A stretch of DNA of 64,000 nt from Nymphaea colorata (Eukaryota > Streptophyta > Magnoliopsida > Nymphaeales > Nymphaeaceae). Positions 46,219 through 58,304 of this stretch are shown here, piece by piece. Within the stretch, counting starts at the first letter, position 1, and every line of letters begins with the position of its first letter. The position numbers and the translations under genes are program-made. The stretch lies in NCBI RefSeq assembly GCF_008831285.2, contig NC_045139.1, positions 27,498,808 to 27,562,807 on the forward strand, in the 5' to 3' direction. The notes under the pieces were generated by a model that searched no databases, was not told the origin of the DNA, and saw only the letters and a list, made by a program, of their open reading frames with translations.

Positions 46219-46721
46219 TGTTAACACCCCAATTTTTTTCACATCAGTTGATTGAAGCAATGTCAAAATTTTACGAAAGAATTTCACAAAAAAGATTGTG
46301 AAAAATTATAATTTTAAAGCCAATTTTGAATCTAAGCAAAATTTAGATTGAAATCATGAATTTCGACTCATGACACAAATCCCAAAGCAGTATTATGAAT
46401 CTAGACCCTAATTCGGTACTCAAAACTGGATCCAAGTTAGGATTTGAAATCCAAATCCAATTACAAATGTCATTTGAAATCCATATCCAATTGCAAAATT
46501 CAAATTTTGATTTAAATACAAACATTAGATTTATTTCAAAACCTAAAAGGCTACGTGGGACCCCATGTGGGCCCCACCTGCCTCGTGTGGTCAAGAACCC
46601 ACCCAAGAGGTCACACACCTCTCCTTTTCAAAGATATCTCATTTCAATTACTTCCAAAAATCATTTTGGAGGAGGAATAAATAAGGTCGTAATTAGAAAC
46701 ATAGGAAAACAGAGACATTTA

Positions 46722-46756
<35 letters not shown>

Positions 46757-47526
46757 ATTAATCCTCTAATTAAGAAGGAGTCAAATTCCAAATAAGCAAT
46801 AAAGTATAACCTAACTGCTTAATTCAATTAGTTTGACCTTGGTACACCCAAGTGTGACACCAGCTTCAGCTAAGCCCAGTCAACACGAGCTTAGCCGAGT
46901 CAAAATGGTAGATCTATCCCACGACCCAATGGAAAGATAGAAATAAACCTTGACTAGATCAAATCTGCTTTGATTAAACTCAGTCGGAGTATAATTTAGC
47001 TCAATCAAGAGCTTTCTTAGTTTAAATTCATCAAATTATCTAAATCAAATCAATATCAGATCACAAATGAGCATTGACTTTGGTCGATTGGTCAAATTTG
47101 ACCCAATCTGGATAATTTTGCCCTTCCATGATCAACTTAAAATTACATAACCTAAATTGAGATTCTATGAAAGGCAAATATATACATTTGAATTTCTCAA
47201 ATGCACAAATCAAATATTCAATTAAAAATCAATATTCCAAATCAACATTTGATCCAATTAAAACCCATTTTTAAATAAATTATGGACGAAAATACCTTTT
47301 TCGAACCAAATTTGATAAAATTTTCAAAATTTATTCAAATTTTAATTAAATTGTTATAATTAAATAACATTTAAAGCATAGTGACTAGGTTTGAACCAAA
47401 CAAACTCAATTTCAAACAAAGCAAAAAATAAATAAAATAAAATAAAGCAAAATCCTACTTGAGGGCATTTTCATCCAAAATTTTGGTCAAAGTTGGATAG
47501 CTAGGTCTGAACAAAAGTTTGACCAC
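46219..47526 (+). mobile_element. truncated LTR2 of gypsy element E
   Basis: The first about 1.3 kb of the LTR, breaking off after TTTGACCAC and joined to polyprotein sequence that otherwise starts at 43392. It is almost identical to 50355-51655 (small indels and scattered base changes). Confidence 0.9.
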
Positions 47527-47565
47527 TGATTTCCCTCTATCTCAGGAAATGAAAACAAATGATTT

Positions 47566-48030
47566 GGATAAGCAAATCCTAACGACTGAACCAAAGTCGA
47601 TGTAGGAGATGCATTTCAATTGATCTGAAAGCACAGTTGGGGCAGGCATTGGGATACTTTTCATAACACCAGAGAAGGAAATGATTTCTTACTCCCTCGA
47701 ATTGAATTTCTTTTACATACACAACATGATAGAATATAAGGCCTTAATACAAGGACTCAAAATGTTTCTCAAATTTAAAGTGCAAAGGATTCACATTTTC
47801 AAAGATTCTTTCTTAGTTGTTAGCCAAGTCAATGGAGATTAGCAAATCAAAATTCAGAAATTGATTCCAAATCAAGAATTAGCAACTTCCTTCATAAAAC
47901 AATTTGAGGAGTATCAACTCTTACATGTCAAAAAAGAATTTAACCCGATTGCAGATGGTTTGGCAAGTATAGGCTCTATCATCACCTTCAAACTTGGAGA
48001 ATCTATTAGATCTTTTGAAGTTGAATGACT
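47566..48030 (+). pseudogene. gypsy second RNase H, copy 2
   Basis: Duplicate of 43430-43900 with the same domain blocks and the same stop after VNGD. Differences are single bases. Confidence 0.85.
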
Positions 48031-48175
48031 CGAACAACTATCTTATGTCATACCATAATAGGTGCTACGAGCAGAAAGTGGAGAAACACATCATGGTATC
48101 AAAACATCAAAGATTTTCTCCAAACCAGAACACTTCCACCTGAGATGCCTTGAAAAGAACAAAGAGCTTTGAGAC

Positions 48176-49016
48176 ACATGTCATCAAGCCGACATCCTAT
48201 ATGGAAGAGGATTCAATACAGAATATGATAGATGTCTCTATGCAAATGTGTCACTAGAAGTCATTCAAGAAGCCCATGAAGGAATTTGCGGAGGACATGT
48301 TGGGTATCAAACCCTTGTCAAACAGATAGTCAGAGTAGGGTACTACTGACCCACAATGCTGAAAGATTGTCACCACTTTATCAAGAAGTGCATCAAATGT
48401 CAACTACACACACCATCAATTCATGCTCCAGCAACTTACCTTCATTTGGTTAGTTCACCCTGGCCATTTTTTAATGTGGGCCTTCGACATGGTCAGTCCA
48501 ATCCATCCACCTACTTCAAATGGACACACATATTTTCTTGCAGCTACATATTACTTCACCAAATGGGTGAAAGCAATCACCTTAAAAACAGTCAAAGGAT
48601 GACATGTGGTGTCATTCATTCACAAAAACCTTTTGTGTAGTTTGGCATCTCGCATGGTATTGTTTTCGACAACGGTACTTATTTTAAAAATGAGAAAGTA
48701 CGCAATCTCTGTCACAAATACAAAATACAACATCATTTTTTTACTCCATATTACCCTCAAGAAAATGGTTAGGCAAAAAGAACTAACAAGATTTTAATTC
48801 GTATTTTAGAAAGAACCATTGAAATAGGCCGAGATTGACACGAGAAAATGCACAATACACTTTGAGCGTATCGAACCACGATTTGAACACCCACCAATGC
48901 TACATCAGTAGAATTAGTATATGGAATGAAAATTGTTCTTCCATTACATGCCCAAAAAGTAGCAATAAAATTTGCTGCACTCATTGAATTCTCAATTAGC
49001 AAGTGAAAAAAAAGGA
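48176..49016 (+). pseudogene. gypsy integrase, copy 2
   Basis: Duplicate of 44040-44880. The same stops recur at 48347-48349, 48770-48772, 48836-48838 and 48863-48865. A one-base deletion near 48640 relative to copy 1 changes the local frame (LLCSLASR instead of VGLASR). Confidence 0.9.
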
Positions 49017-50354
49017 TACTTGCTCAATTAGACCTCTTAGACAAGAAAAGGCTACGAGCAGCAGAGCATGCTGAACTTTATCACAAGCCCCACATTGTGC
49101 CAAAACAATCATCGAAAGAAAATTCTAGATAAATGACCTTGTACTAAGACCTGTGGTTCCACTAAAGAGTAGACCCAAAAGAAAAGGGAAGATCCATATG
49201 TCATTAAAGAGGTTTTACCTCACAATTCTTATTGGCTAATTGATGTCAATGGGGTTGAAATCCCTGATCTAATTAATGCTTTACATCTTGAGAAATTTTA
49301 TACTTGAATTTGCAGCTCAAAAATTTCAAAACAATTGTGTTTTGATAAGCACATTCTTGGAAATTTTCAAATCAACTAAGGGGCATGGTATCCCTTAGAG
49401 AAAATTTCAAAACATGCACCAAAATATTCAAAATGTTTAAACTCAGCCCATGTCTTCAGAACAACCGCAAGGGCATTGGCTTGGACTATGCAAGGAATCT
49501 CAATGAAATTGAGGGATTAATATACAAAAATTAATGTTGGTCCTGACAATTGAGCACTTATAAAAGTCTAGAATAAGACGCCATAAGAGAAAGCCATTGT
49601 GACCTAAAAGACCTTGGCAAGATGCAAGAAAAATTGATCAAAAAAATGAGTTGAGCGATGAGCTCGGGGTGAGTGTAGCTGTTCCTCTAGTTCAAAGCTC
49701 TATTATTGCGGTTAGGCATACAACCTATGCTTATGCCATAAAGCTAAAAGCAATCCATGAACATTTTGCTTATGTTAACTCTCCTAAAGTCTTCTGAATT
49801 CGAGTAAGTAAGTCTGATGAGTGTTTTACACTTGGCACCTTAAGGCCAACTAGTCTAAGAGTTACCGGCCCAAAACTTGCAATAAGGGTTCAGAAGAAAA
49901 CCCGATAGACTTGATATTGCACAAAACAAACTACACAAAACCACCAAAATGGTGGAACTCCATAGTAGCTTTTGGGGTGGTGAAAAATTTCCCCCAAGGT
50001 GAAGGGTAGCTCAAAAAGAAAATCAAACTTGAAAAGTCAAAGCCAAAAGCAGAAAAAAAGCATTTGCCAATGGTCAAAAAGGTGTCAAGGGCTAAGTTCT
50101 ACAAGCATCAAATGCAAAGACTTTCACAATTGTAAAATTTTCCAACCAACACTAATTCCTCCATAAAGTCTCATGTGAAATAGAGGAAAATCTTCTTATT
50201 TCAGGTCCATGCTAGGCATTTCCCCCCGAGCGAGGACAACTCACCATTATTTGAAAAATAGAATTTTCAAACAATTTGCAAAAAAAAAAATTGGTGGGCA
50301 AATCATTGCCATTAAGCAAAGTTTTCAACTTACTTAACAACAAAGAGGGGCATC

Positions 50355-50851
50355 TGTTAACACCCCAATTTTTTTCACATCAGTTGATTGAAGCAATGTC
50401 AAAATTTTACGAAAGAATTTCACAAAAAAGATTGTGAAAAATTATAATTTTAAAGCCAATTTTGAATCTAAGCAAAATTTAGATTGAAATCATGAATTTC
50501 GACTCATGACACAAATCCCAAAGCAGTATTATGAATCTAGACCCTAATTCGGTACTCAAAACTGGATCCAAGTTAGGATTTGAAATCCAAATCCAATTAC
50601 AAATGTCATTTGAAATCCATATCCAATTGCAAAATTCAAATTTAAATACAAACATTAGATTTATTTCAAAACCTAAAAGGCTACGTGGGACCCCATGTGG
50701 GCCCCACCTGCCTCGTGTGGTCAAGAACCCACCCAAGAGGTCACACACCTCTCCTTTTCAAAGATATCTCATTTCAATTACTTCCAAAAATCATTTTTGA
50801 GGAGGAATAAATAAGGTTGTAATTAGAAACATAGGAAAAGAGAGACATTTA

Positions 50852-50885
<34 letters not shown>

Positions 50886-52783
50886 CATTAATCCTCTAAT
50901 TAAGAAGGAGTCAAATTCCAAATAAGCAATAAAGTATAACCTAACTGCTTAATTCAATTAGTTTGACCTTGGTGCACCCAAGTGTGACACCAGCTTCAGC
51001 TAAGCCCAGTCAACACGAGCTTAGCCGAGTCAAAATGGTAGATCTATCCCACGACCCAATGGACAGATAGAAATAAACCTTGACTAGATCAAATCTGCTT
51101 TGATTAAACTCAGTCGGAGTATAATTTAGCTCAATCAAGAGCTTTCTTAGTTTAAATTCATCAAATTATCTAAATCAAATCAATATCAGATCGCAAATGA
51201 GCTTTGACTTTGGTCGATTGGTCAAATTTGACCCAATCTGGATAATTTTGCCCTTCTATGATCAACTTAAAATTACATAACCTAAATTGAGATTCTATGA
51301 AGGCAAATATATACATTTGAATTTCTCAAATGCACAAATCAAATATTCAATTAAAAATCAATATTCCAAATCAACATTTGATCCAATTAAAACCCATTTT
51401 TAAATAAATTATGGACGAAAATACCTTTTTCGAACCAAATTTGATAAAATTTTCAAAATTTATTCAAATTTTAATTAAATTTTTATAATTCAATAACATT
51501 TAAAGCATAGTGACTAGGTTTGAACCTAACAAACTCAATTTCAAACAAAGCAAAAAATAAATAAAATAAAATAAAGCAAAATCCTACTTGAGGGCATTTT
51601 CATCCAAAATTTTGGTCAAAGTTGGATAGCTAGGTCTGAACAAAAGTTTGACCACGCCTAGTCCAGCCTGCCTAGCTCATGTAAATGAGCTATGTGTGAT
51701 TAATTAGAGCCATTAAAAACACATTTAATCCACTTTACAACTTCCTACGCATTGAATAAATTTCCAAGGCAATTTAAAAAGGTGATTGAACCCATTTCCT
51801 CCCCTGTATACACCCCCCTTGGCAGCCAGGGGGGACGATTTTTCTATTTTAGAAGGGTCTTCATAAGCTCGTAGCAGCCAAGGGAAGAAGAAAAGGAAGT
51901 CGAGGAGAAGAAGAAAGAAATTCGTCCAAGCCCTCTTCCCTCTCTCTCATTCCCTTCTTCATTTTCCCAAATTCTCTCTATCGATTTTGCTAAGCTAGGG
52001 TGCTTAAGTGAACCCTTGCTTAAGATTTTTGTGATGAGAAGCTCTCACTTCCCCACTACTTATTTCTAGCAAGCAAGCTATTCTTATTCAGGCTTTGCTA
52101 AGCTCAAATCTAAGCTTAGGTTCTTGCTTAGGATATCCTGATTTAGAAAATAAGCAAAGAAGAAGATCAAGCGTCAACCGACCACAAGGTAGGAGATTCT
52201 AATCCATTTTCCATCTATTTCAGCTTCTTGCTATTTATTTTTAATTTCAGCAATTCGTGGAAAGGGTTCTATTTTCATTTTCATTCATGGCTAGGAATGA
52301 TGTCCAACCAGGGGAAAAACCACAATCAAATGTACATGATAATTAATGCATGATGCATGCATGAGTCGATTTTTTCAAAAATAAACCTATGGATCAATTT
52401 TTGAAAAGGGCCCCAAGTCCACAACCCTTTTAAAATCAACCAGCCTAAACCCATTTTGAACTCCCTATCATGAGTGAATCCGACGGTGAGAGATAAGTTC
52501 GCAGCAATATGTATAATATAAATGTCTATTAGGGACAGACACATTCTTATGAATGTGATCCACCCTTGCATGGCAAAATTAAGGATGAACCAGCTTGAGT
52601 GTTCTCATATTTCTTTTCATTTAAAGTCATTTTGATTTATGCCTTTTTTTATTTAATTGATCAAGGGTGGTAGAGGGGATTAGAAACCAGTTTTCATCTC
52701 CCTACGTAAAAGAACCCAGCCATGAATCATCATGATTCATAGGCTATGGGGTCCTTCCTCAAAATTTTCATTTTGAGGGGTAA

Positions 52784-52852
<69 letters not shown>

Positions 52853-54740
52853 CATGTGTGATTTCTTGTTAAAGGTCATGTTTCTCTTCTAAAATCAGAT
52901 TGGAACATGTTTTCCAATTGATTTCAAGAAAGGGGATCATTTTGTTGATTTTCATAGTACAAAGCTATCAAATCACTTTCATTTCATCTTAAAATTTGCT
53001 TGATTCCTGCAAATCATAGGTAAAGTGTATGCAAGTTACTGAAATCAGACCATATTTCACAAGAATTAGTTTAGGAATTTCAAAGTTTATTTGCTTGAAA
53101 TGCTACTGTTCAGCCACAAAGTGGCTATGCTTCATGGAACAATAAAAAATTCCAATCCTATCCAATCGGCTCTCTAAAAGCATTTCAGGAATTGCTGATT
53201 TCATTCTTCTATTTCCAGACTCACATGTGATTGATTAAATCTTAAGAACAATGCAAAATCATACTTAAGATCCCAATTTTAATATCCTCCAAAGAACAAT
53301 ACCAAAAGTGCTGAAATCGTCCAAGAAATGGACGGATCTTTTGGCACAAGGATCTAAAATTTAATTTGGTTTTGGAGATAGAAAAGTCTCTAAAACTTGA
53401 TGATATGAACAAAGTATGTTCTCAAGAGGAACATGCCCCTTTGGCTGATTTGAATACTTGATTTATTTGAAGCCAATTTGAATTTTATCATTCTCTAAAA
53501 ATGGAATATTTTTAGAACCAATATTTCTAATTTTAAACCATTTAAATCATAATAAAATCTGGTTTTATGGTAATTTTTGAAAGGGAAGTGATCAATATCC
53601 ACATTTCCCCTGTGTTTTGAAGATTAATTAAACCTTCATTTGCATAATTTTTAATTATTTTGAGATTCTTGTCCATGTCTCAAGCTTATGGACTGCATCT
53701 CTAATACTTGTGCTTAAGAATATGATAAGTACATTTAAAGAAAGTCCTACATTTAAATTAAAATCAATCTTTATGTATAAATCGTGTGATATGTAATTTC
53801 ATATGAATGGACTTTGAGAGATTATGAGAGAGAGAAGTAAGAATGTTCCAAATAAATGAACTTTGAGAGATTATGAGAGAGTGAATATTGCATGTCTCAT
53901 ATAGTTTTCCTTTCTATTTCACACATTCGCACTTACTCAAAGTCAATAGCATCACAAGCGCCTTCTCAAGAAATTAAGTGATCCAAATTTGAGTTGCAAA
54001 AAGTGACCAAGTCATATTGCAACAAGAATTTGAAAACTTCACTTAATTTTCAAAGAAAACAGAAATATCGCATCTATAATTTTGGCTAGAACAAGTTTTG
54101 AAAACAACACATTTTTTAACATTTTGGAACTCACATTTCATCAAAAGAATAAACTCTACTTAATCAAATCCAAATTTCTTAGTCCAAATCACATGATTTA
54201 GCAAAAGATAATTCAAAATCAATTTAGCTTGCTAAAGTGACTTGGCTATTTTCCAAAAGATGATCATAAGACGATCACAATCTCAACCCAAAAATCATCT
54301 TGAGTTCACAATAATGAACTCGATTTTAATCTTCAAAATCCCTAATTTTCCCTACAAGTTATGATCTAAAATGTTAAATTTGACTTTCAAAATGATGGAT
54401 AACTTGTCATTTGAAAACTCTCCAAATAATTCTCAAATAACTTGTCATTTGTCTCAATTTTACTCCAAAAATAAGTTCAAAATCACTTCTTCAAGATAAA
54501 CTTTGGATTCTCAAATCCAAAACCTCAATGCACAAGCATATAGGATTTGTATCAATAACTTATACATGACCCAAATAATCCTTAGTCCTTGGTCCAATTA
54601 CCCTGTTAAAGGCGACAGGAACGGTTGGACCTCATACCGACGAGCGGATCCCTTTCTCTTGAGAATTTTTCTCAAAACCCAACTCAAAAATTTTGCTGAT
54701 TCGCATTCGATGCCCCCGAGGACAGGGTAGGGTGCGAACA
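50355..54740 (+). mobile_element. 3' LTR (LTR3) of gypsy element E
   Basis: 4,386 bp, the most complete LTR of the three. It is preceded by the purine tract AAAGAGGGGCATC. It contains (CT)n at about 50853-50884 and (GT)n(TA)n at about 52787-52848. It ends GGGTGCGAACA and abuts the integrase end of copia element F. Confidence 0.9.
51656..52430 (+). promoter_or_regulatory. LTR3-specific block with likely promoter
   Basis: Present in LTR3 and absent from LTR1. It includes CCTGTATACACCCCCCTTGG near 51805, then a GGCAGCCAGGGGGG palindrome-like phrase, a purine-rich GAAGAAGAAA stretch and a CT-rich stretch. This looks like a TATA region followed by a transcribed leader. The position of transcription start is inference. 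Confidence 0.5.
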
Positions 54741-54767
54741 AAGAGACATTCCAATTCTTCAAGTCCT

Positions 54768-55780
54768 TCATCTAAAGATCTTCAGAATATGAAAAACCAA
54801 ATTGATTTCAACAAAATAAACATGGCAACTAATGAATGTTGTTTTTGTTTTCTGATCAGAGCACATGCAACCTTTGCGCTTTGCACCATATCCAACAAAT
54901 ATGCATGGCTTGAATTTTGGTTCCAGTTTATAAGAGTTATAGGCTGTCATGGTGGGGTAACATACATAACAAAAAACTTTTAGATAATTTAATCTAGTTT
55001 AGGTCTGAATATAATCTCATAAGGGAATCTCTATCCAGCATGTTTGCTCAACACTCGATTAATAATGTAAGTTGTAGTTCAGGATGTCTAACCAAAATTC
55101 ATATTTCATTTTTGCTGTAGCAAGTATGGAATGTCCCATCTCTATGACATGACTGTATTTCCTCTCTACTTTGTTCAGTGAGTGAGAACAAGAGAATTGG
55201 TGAAATATACCATGTTCAAGTAGAAATTGCTCAAAATAATTTCTGATAAACTCACATCCATTATATGATTGAACAATTTTAATTTTCTAATTTAATGTAC
55301 TTTTGGTCATTCTCTTGAATGCAGCAAAACGTTCAAACACATCCGACTTTTTTCTAAGAGGAAAATGCCAAAGAAAGTGCAAGAAATCATCAATGAGAAG
55401 TAAGTAATAGATGAACCCTTCTCTAGAATTATAAGAAGATGGTTACCACATGTCTCCATCCATGATTTCTAAGGGTCTAAAGGTATTGTGCTCAACCAGC
55501 TTAAACGGTAATTTATCCGCTTTTCCAACAAAATATTCTTCACATAAATCACCACTCTTATTGCTAATATTAATGAGTTTTTCTGCGGAGAGGTGAGTGA
55601 CCTAACTGTCAATGTCAAACCTTGAAGGAAGTAGTTCGATCAGATTTATCTGCCTAAAGAGCTGATGTCAGATCTTTTGTTTGACTCCCTTGTACTCCTT
55701 CATCTCATAGATTAAGTTGACACATGTTGGCCCTTGTTCTCATTCCCCAAAGAACCATCCTGCCTGTCTATAAATTCTTG
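54768..55780 (-). pseudogene. copia integrase (element F)
   Basis: 54768-54950 is the integrase C-terminus (SYKLEPKFKPCIFVGYGAKR, family K.KPCVFLGY). About 55030-55330 holds the core end in broken frames (SYNGCEFI.NYF, LLEHGIFHQFS). About 55480-55580 holds the pre-integrase end (GDLCEEYFVGKADKLPFKLV). Numerous stops. Confidence 0.75.
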
Positions 55781-55854
55781 GTAGGAAATCCAAAAGGTGT
55801 AAACCCAAAGGAGCAGTTGTGGTCCATTGTATACTGTCCTACCAAGCATGAAAA

Positions 55855-55975
55855 ATGAAATTTATTGCTAGATAAAGAGCTCCTAGGTTGTCGCACTGCA
55901 GTATTAGTGTTTTGTTAGGTGAGAACCCCAGCTCTTTTAAAAGTGTTTGGACCCAAAGAAATTTGGGCAACCTCC
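55855..55975 (-). pseudogene. misplaced copia RNase H piece inside element F
   Basis: Matches the RNase H stretch of element B at 14985-15075 (shared AGAACCCCAGCTC and TGTTTGGACCCAAAGA). On the minus strand it reads LLKELGFSPNKT and LQCDNLGALYLA, the CDN motif. RNase H belongs at the other end of the element, so this is an internal rearrangement or nested fragment. Confidence 0.65.
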
Positions 55976-56029
55976 AACATTAATAGATAATGTGTCAATT
56001 TGAGAGATAGAGATTGTTTTAGCATTTCA

Positions 56030-56130
56030 AAAGATTATACCATCTCTTCCTTGATACAGTTGCTTGTCATCTAATTGAGATCCATCCATAATGATGTGAT
56101 TTGTTGCCCCAATGTCTGGGTAGCATTGTC
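56030..56130 (-). pseudogene. copia protease fragment (element F)
   Basis: Reads YPDIGATNHI followed by MDGSQLDDKQLYQGRDGI. The catalytic DTG of the aspartic protease is DIG here. Confidence 0.7.
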
Positions 56131-56136
56131 TTTGCT

Positions 56137-56830
56137 TCATCCATAGTTATGGCTGAAAAGGCCTGAGAAATGTCTCAACAGGATCTTACAGTATACCCTT
56201 TTCATCCACAATATTGGAGAGTAACCATGGACTTTTAGTTCCCTATGTTTGCTGCTTCTTTCTTGGTCAAAACAGTGAGGTCCTGCTTGGACAATTTTGG
56301 TTTTAAAATCAATTACCTCCATGGCCTCCATGGTATCCATCTCTTCCACATCACCACAAGGTGACAATTGTGATTTAAGATTTTCTTTTGTTTCCAATCA
56401 TTTAGGCTTCATCATCTCAACTCTCTTATCTTGATTCTGATGGAGGTCATATAGATTTAGAAGGTAAGTCTCTTGATTGTTGAGATAGTGGTTGTGAATG
56501 TGTTCAGACTCATATTTATTTGTGAGTTTATTGAGAGCAACCTGAAACAAATCCGAGATTGAAACTGGCTGACCGACTGCAACAAGAGTGTTAGAGAGAG
56601 ATTTTATGCTCTCAAGATATCCCACCATATTCATTGCCTCTTTCTTAAAGAAATTGAACTTCTTTCTTAGCAACATAACTCTTAATGGTGATTGCAAATC
56701 ATAAGAACAATTGAGATCTATCCATGCCTCTCTTGCAATCTGCATATGGAGTATTGGTCCAAGCACTTGGTCACAGCTGCCACGATCCGAATGAGAGCCA
56801 GTTGGTCCGATCAAACCCAAGTTTGACAGT
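56137..56830 (-). pseudogene. copia gag (element F)
   Basis: 56398-56820 is a UBN2-type gag: HMQIAREAWIDLNCSYDL, LLRKKFNFFKKEAMNMVGYL, SIKSLSNTLVAVGQPVS and VALNKLTNKYES match the copia gag pattern (A.E.W..L, L...L..L, Y...I..L...L...G). 56137-56397 continues downstream in another frame. The N-terminus is missing. Confidence 0.8.
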
Positions 56831-57083
56831 TGACACTCATTGTTTCAACTTGGCAGTGCAAGAATATCTACATATGTCATCAGTTCATGTGAGTGCATGA
56901 CATTAGATCTGCCCGTTCTAGATAAGAAAGTTGTGTTTGTCCAACTTGATTTATACCAAGCTGACTGCAGCATTCCACTGAGCAGTATGAGATGCCATGA
57001 CAACTCAAGGCAACCATAGACAATGATAGAAAAAAGAGATGACAATGGTGGACAAACACACTCCAAGAGCCTATGGCTCCGAG

Positions 57084-57340
57084 GCCATGACAAATCGATG
57101 AGAACAAAATGAAAAGAATCTCAGCTGCATTAACACACCACATAGTGAGTGAATTGAATTTAACCGAATCTCATTATTTAGTTACAAATTTCATTATATA
57201 GTCTATTACAAGATCAGGATATTCGTACAAAGCAAGTCATACAAATTTTGAAATTCAATTTTGAGTTTCCTTAAGTTACTCTTGAGCTATCATTGGCAGC
57301 TCTTGAAGTAGGTGGCATGAGATAAAGATTACCATCCTCA
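57084..57340 (-). mobile_element. 5' LTR of copia element F
   Basis: About 257 bp, TGAGAACAAAATG to ACCATCCTCA on the plus strand, aligned with 14054-14330. The 5 bp outside it (ACATA) do not match those outside element B's LTR (GTCGA). Confidence 0.65.
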
Positions 57341-57529
57341 ACATAGTTGGTTCTTTGAAATAATAACCGTCATATATTCTATTCCTATATCAATCGTGGA
57401 AAGCTTGCACTGTGTTCCAGTTGCCAAACAACCCAATAAGTTTTCTCTAAATTAAAGAAAAAATCAAGGGGCCAACCTGCATATTATGGTTTAACACACC
57501 CCTCTCTCCTTCTGACATGCAGTTGTAGG

Positions 57530-57978
57530 ACCCTAACTAGTGAGTCCCCCTGGGCTGTGTGTCCCCTATTAAACCATATCAAATAAACTGCTCTGAAAAC
57601 TAAAGGGCAGATTTGAAAAATATCAAAATATTAGCTAGTCATATATATGGCCATGTAAATTAATTAATTACTTGAATGGCCTACGAACTTAGGGCTTTTT
57701 CACTTTATTCTGAAGTATATTGTCCCCTAACCTGGCCTATTAGACAAATATTTGGGCCAAGCGAAGCTTGGGTCCTAATGGGAAGGTTGGTGGATTGGTG
57801 GACCCAAGCCCAGTTCAATGGTCAATCTGCAACATATATATACATATGTTCTTTCTTTGATCCCTTTCTCATCTACTTTTTTTTCCCTCTTTCTCTTCCT
57901 TTGTTTTCAATTTTTTTCAGCATCATTTCTACCCTAAAATGGTGTATCCAAGAAATTAAGAAAAAAAAAATTGAAAAC
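57530..57978. other. unassigned insertion in thaumatin-like copy 3
   Basis: Sequence absent from copies 1 and 2. The open frame at 57676 has no recognised similarity. It could be another transposon; no termini seen. Confidence 0.4.
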
Positions 57979-58022
57979 CTACTCTCTCTTTCTCTCTCTC
58001 TCTCTATATATATATATAAATA

Positions 58023-58085
<63 letters not shown>
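57979..58085. repeat. (CT)n(TA)n(AAAT)n(TA)n microsatellite
   Basis: Compound microsatellite: CT-rich, then TA, about ten AAAT units, then TA. Confidence 0.95.
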
Positions 58086-58089
<4 letters not shown>

Positions 58090-58235
58090 ATCTGCCTAAT
58101 GTTGGACAATTGGAAACAACTCTCTATCTTATTAAATGCTTCGTTCGTTGAAGAGATAAATAAAATAAAATTGTCGTTATGTTAGTAGTGGAACAGAAAA
58201 ATTGGCTGGAGGGGCACTCGTTTAAAAATAGGATT

Positions 58236-58238
58236 GGA

Positions 58239-58291
<53 letters not shown>
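58236..58291. repeat. (TA)n microsatellite
   Basis: About 56 bp of TA. Together with the TA run at 59098-59125 it appears to be the intron microsatellite into which the foldback element inserted. Confidence 0.9.
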
Positions 58292-58292
<1 letters not shown>

Positions 58293-58304
58293 CCTGGACC
58301 ATGA

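Larger units (their letters stand above)
43392..51655 (+). repeat. 4.1-kb tandem duplication (43392-47526 and 47528-51655)
   Basis: Two direct copies, offset 4,136 bp, each comprising second RNase H, integrase, 3' untranslated region and the first 1.3 kb of LTR. The junction GACCAC/T/GATTTCCC joins LTR to polyprotein with no obvious homology. Only scattered differences separate the copies, and all the integrase stop codons are shared. Confidence 0.95.
36286..54740 (+). mobile_element. Ty3/gypsy (TAT-type) element E with internal tandem duplication
   Basis: Plus-strand gypsy element: LTR1 36286-39919, internal region 39920-46218, truncated LTR2 46219-47526, second copy of the polyprotein 3' half 47528-50354, LTR3 50355-54740. 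LTRs start TGTTAACACCCC and end GGGTGCGAACA. The presence of two RNase H domains (one joined to RT and a second, archaeal-type one) and LTRs over 4 kb places it in the TAT group. Flanks GAGTG (left) and AAGAG (right) do not form a target duplication, so one end has been rearranged. The polyprotein is dead. Confidence 0.9.
54741..57340 (-). mobile_element. copia element F, 5' half
   Basis: Minus-strand copia with 5' LTR (57084-57340), a degenerate primer-binding site (about 57070-57083, TGGCCTCGGAGC on the minus strand), gag, protease and integrase. It stops at the end of integrase where the gypsy LTR3 begins. It is the same family as element B, which has the complementary 3' half. Confidence 0.8.

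Noticed and set aside
36286-54740. A single intact gypsy insertion with a target duplication
   Set aside because: The 5-bp flanks GAGTG and AAGAG do not match, and the element contains a third partial LTR and an internal duplication.
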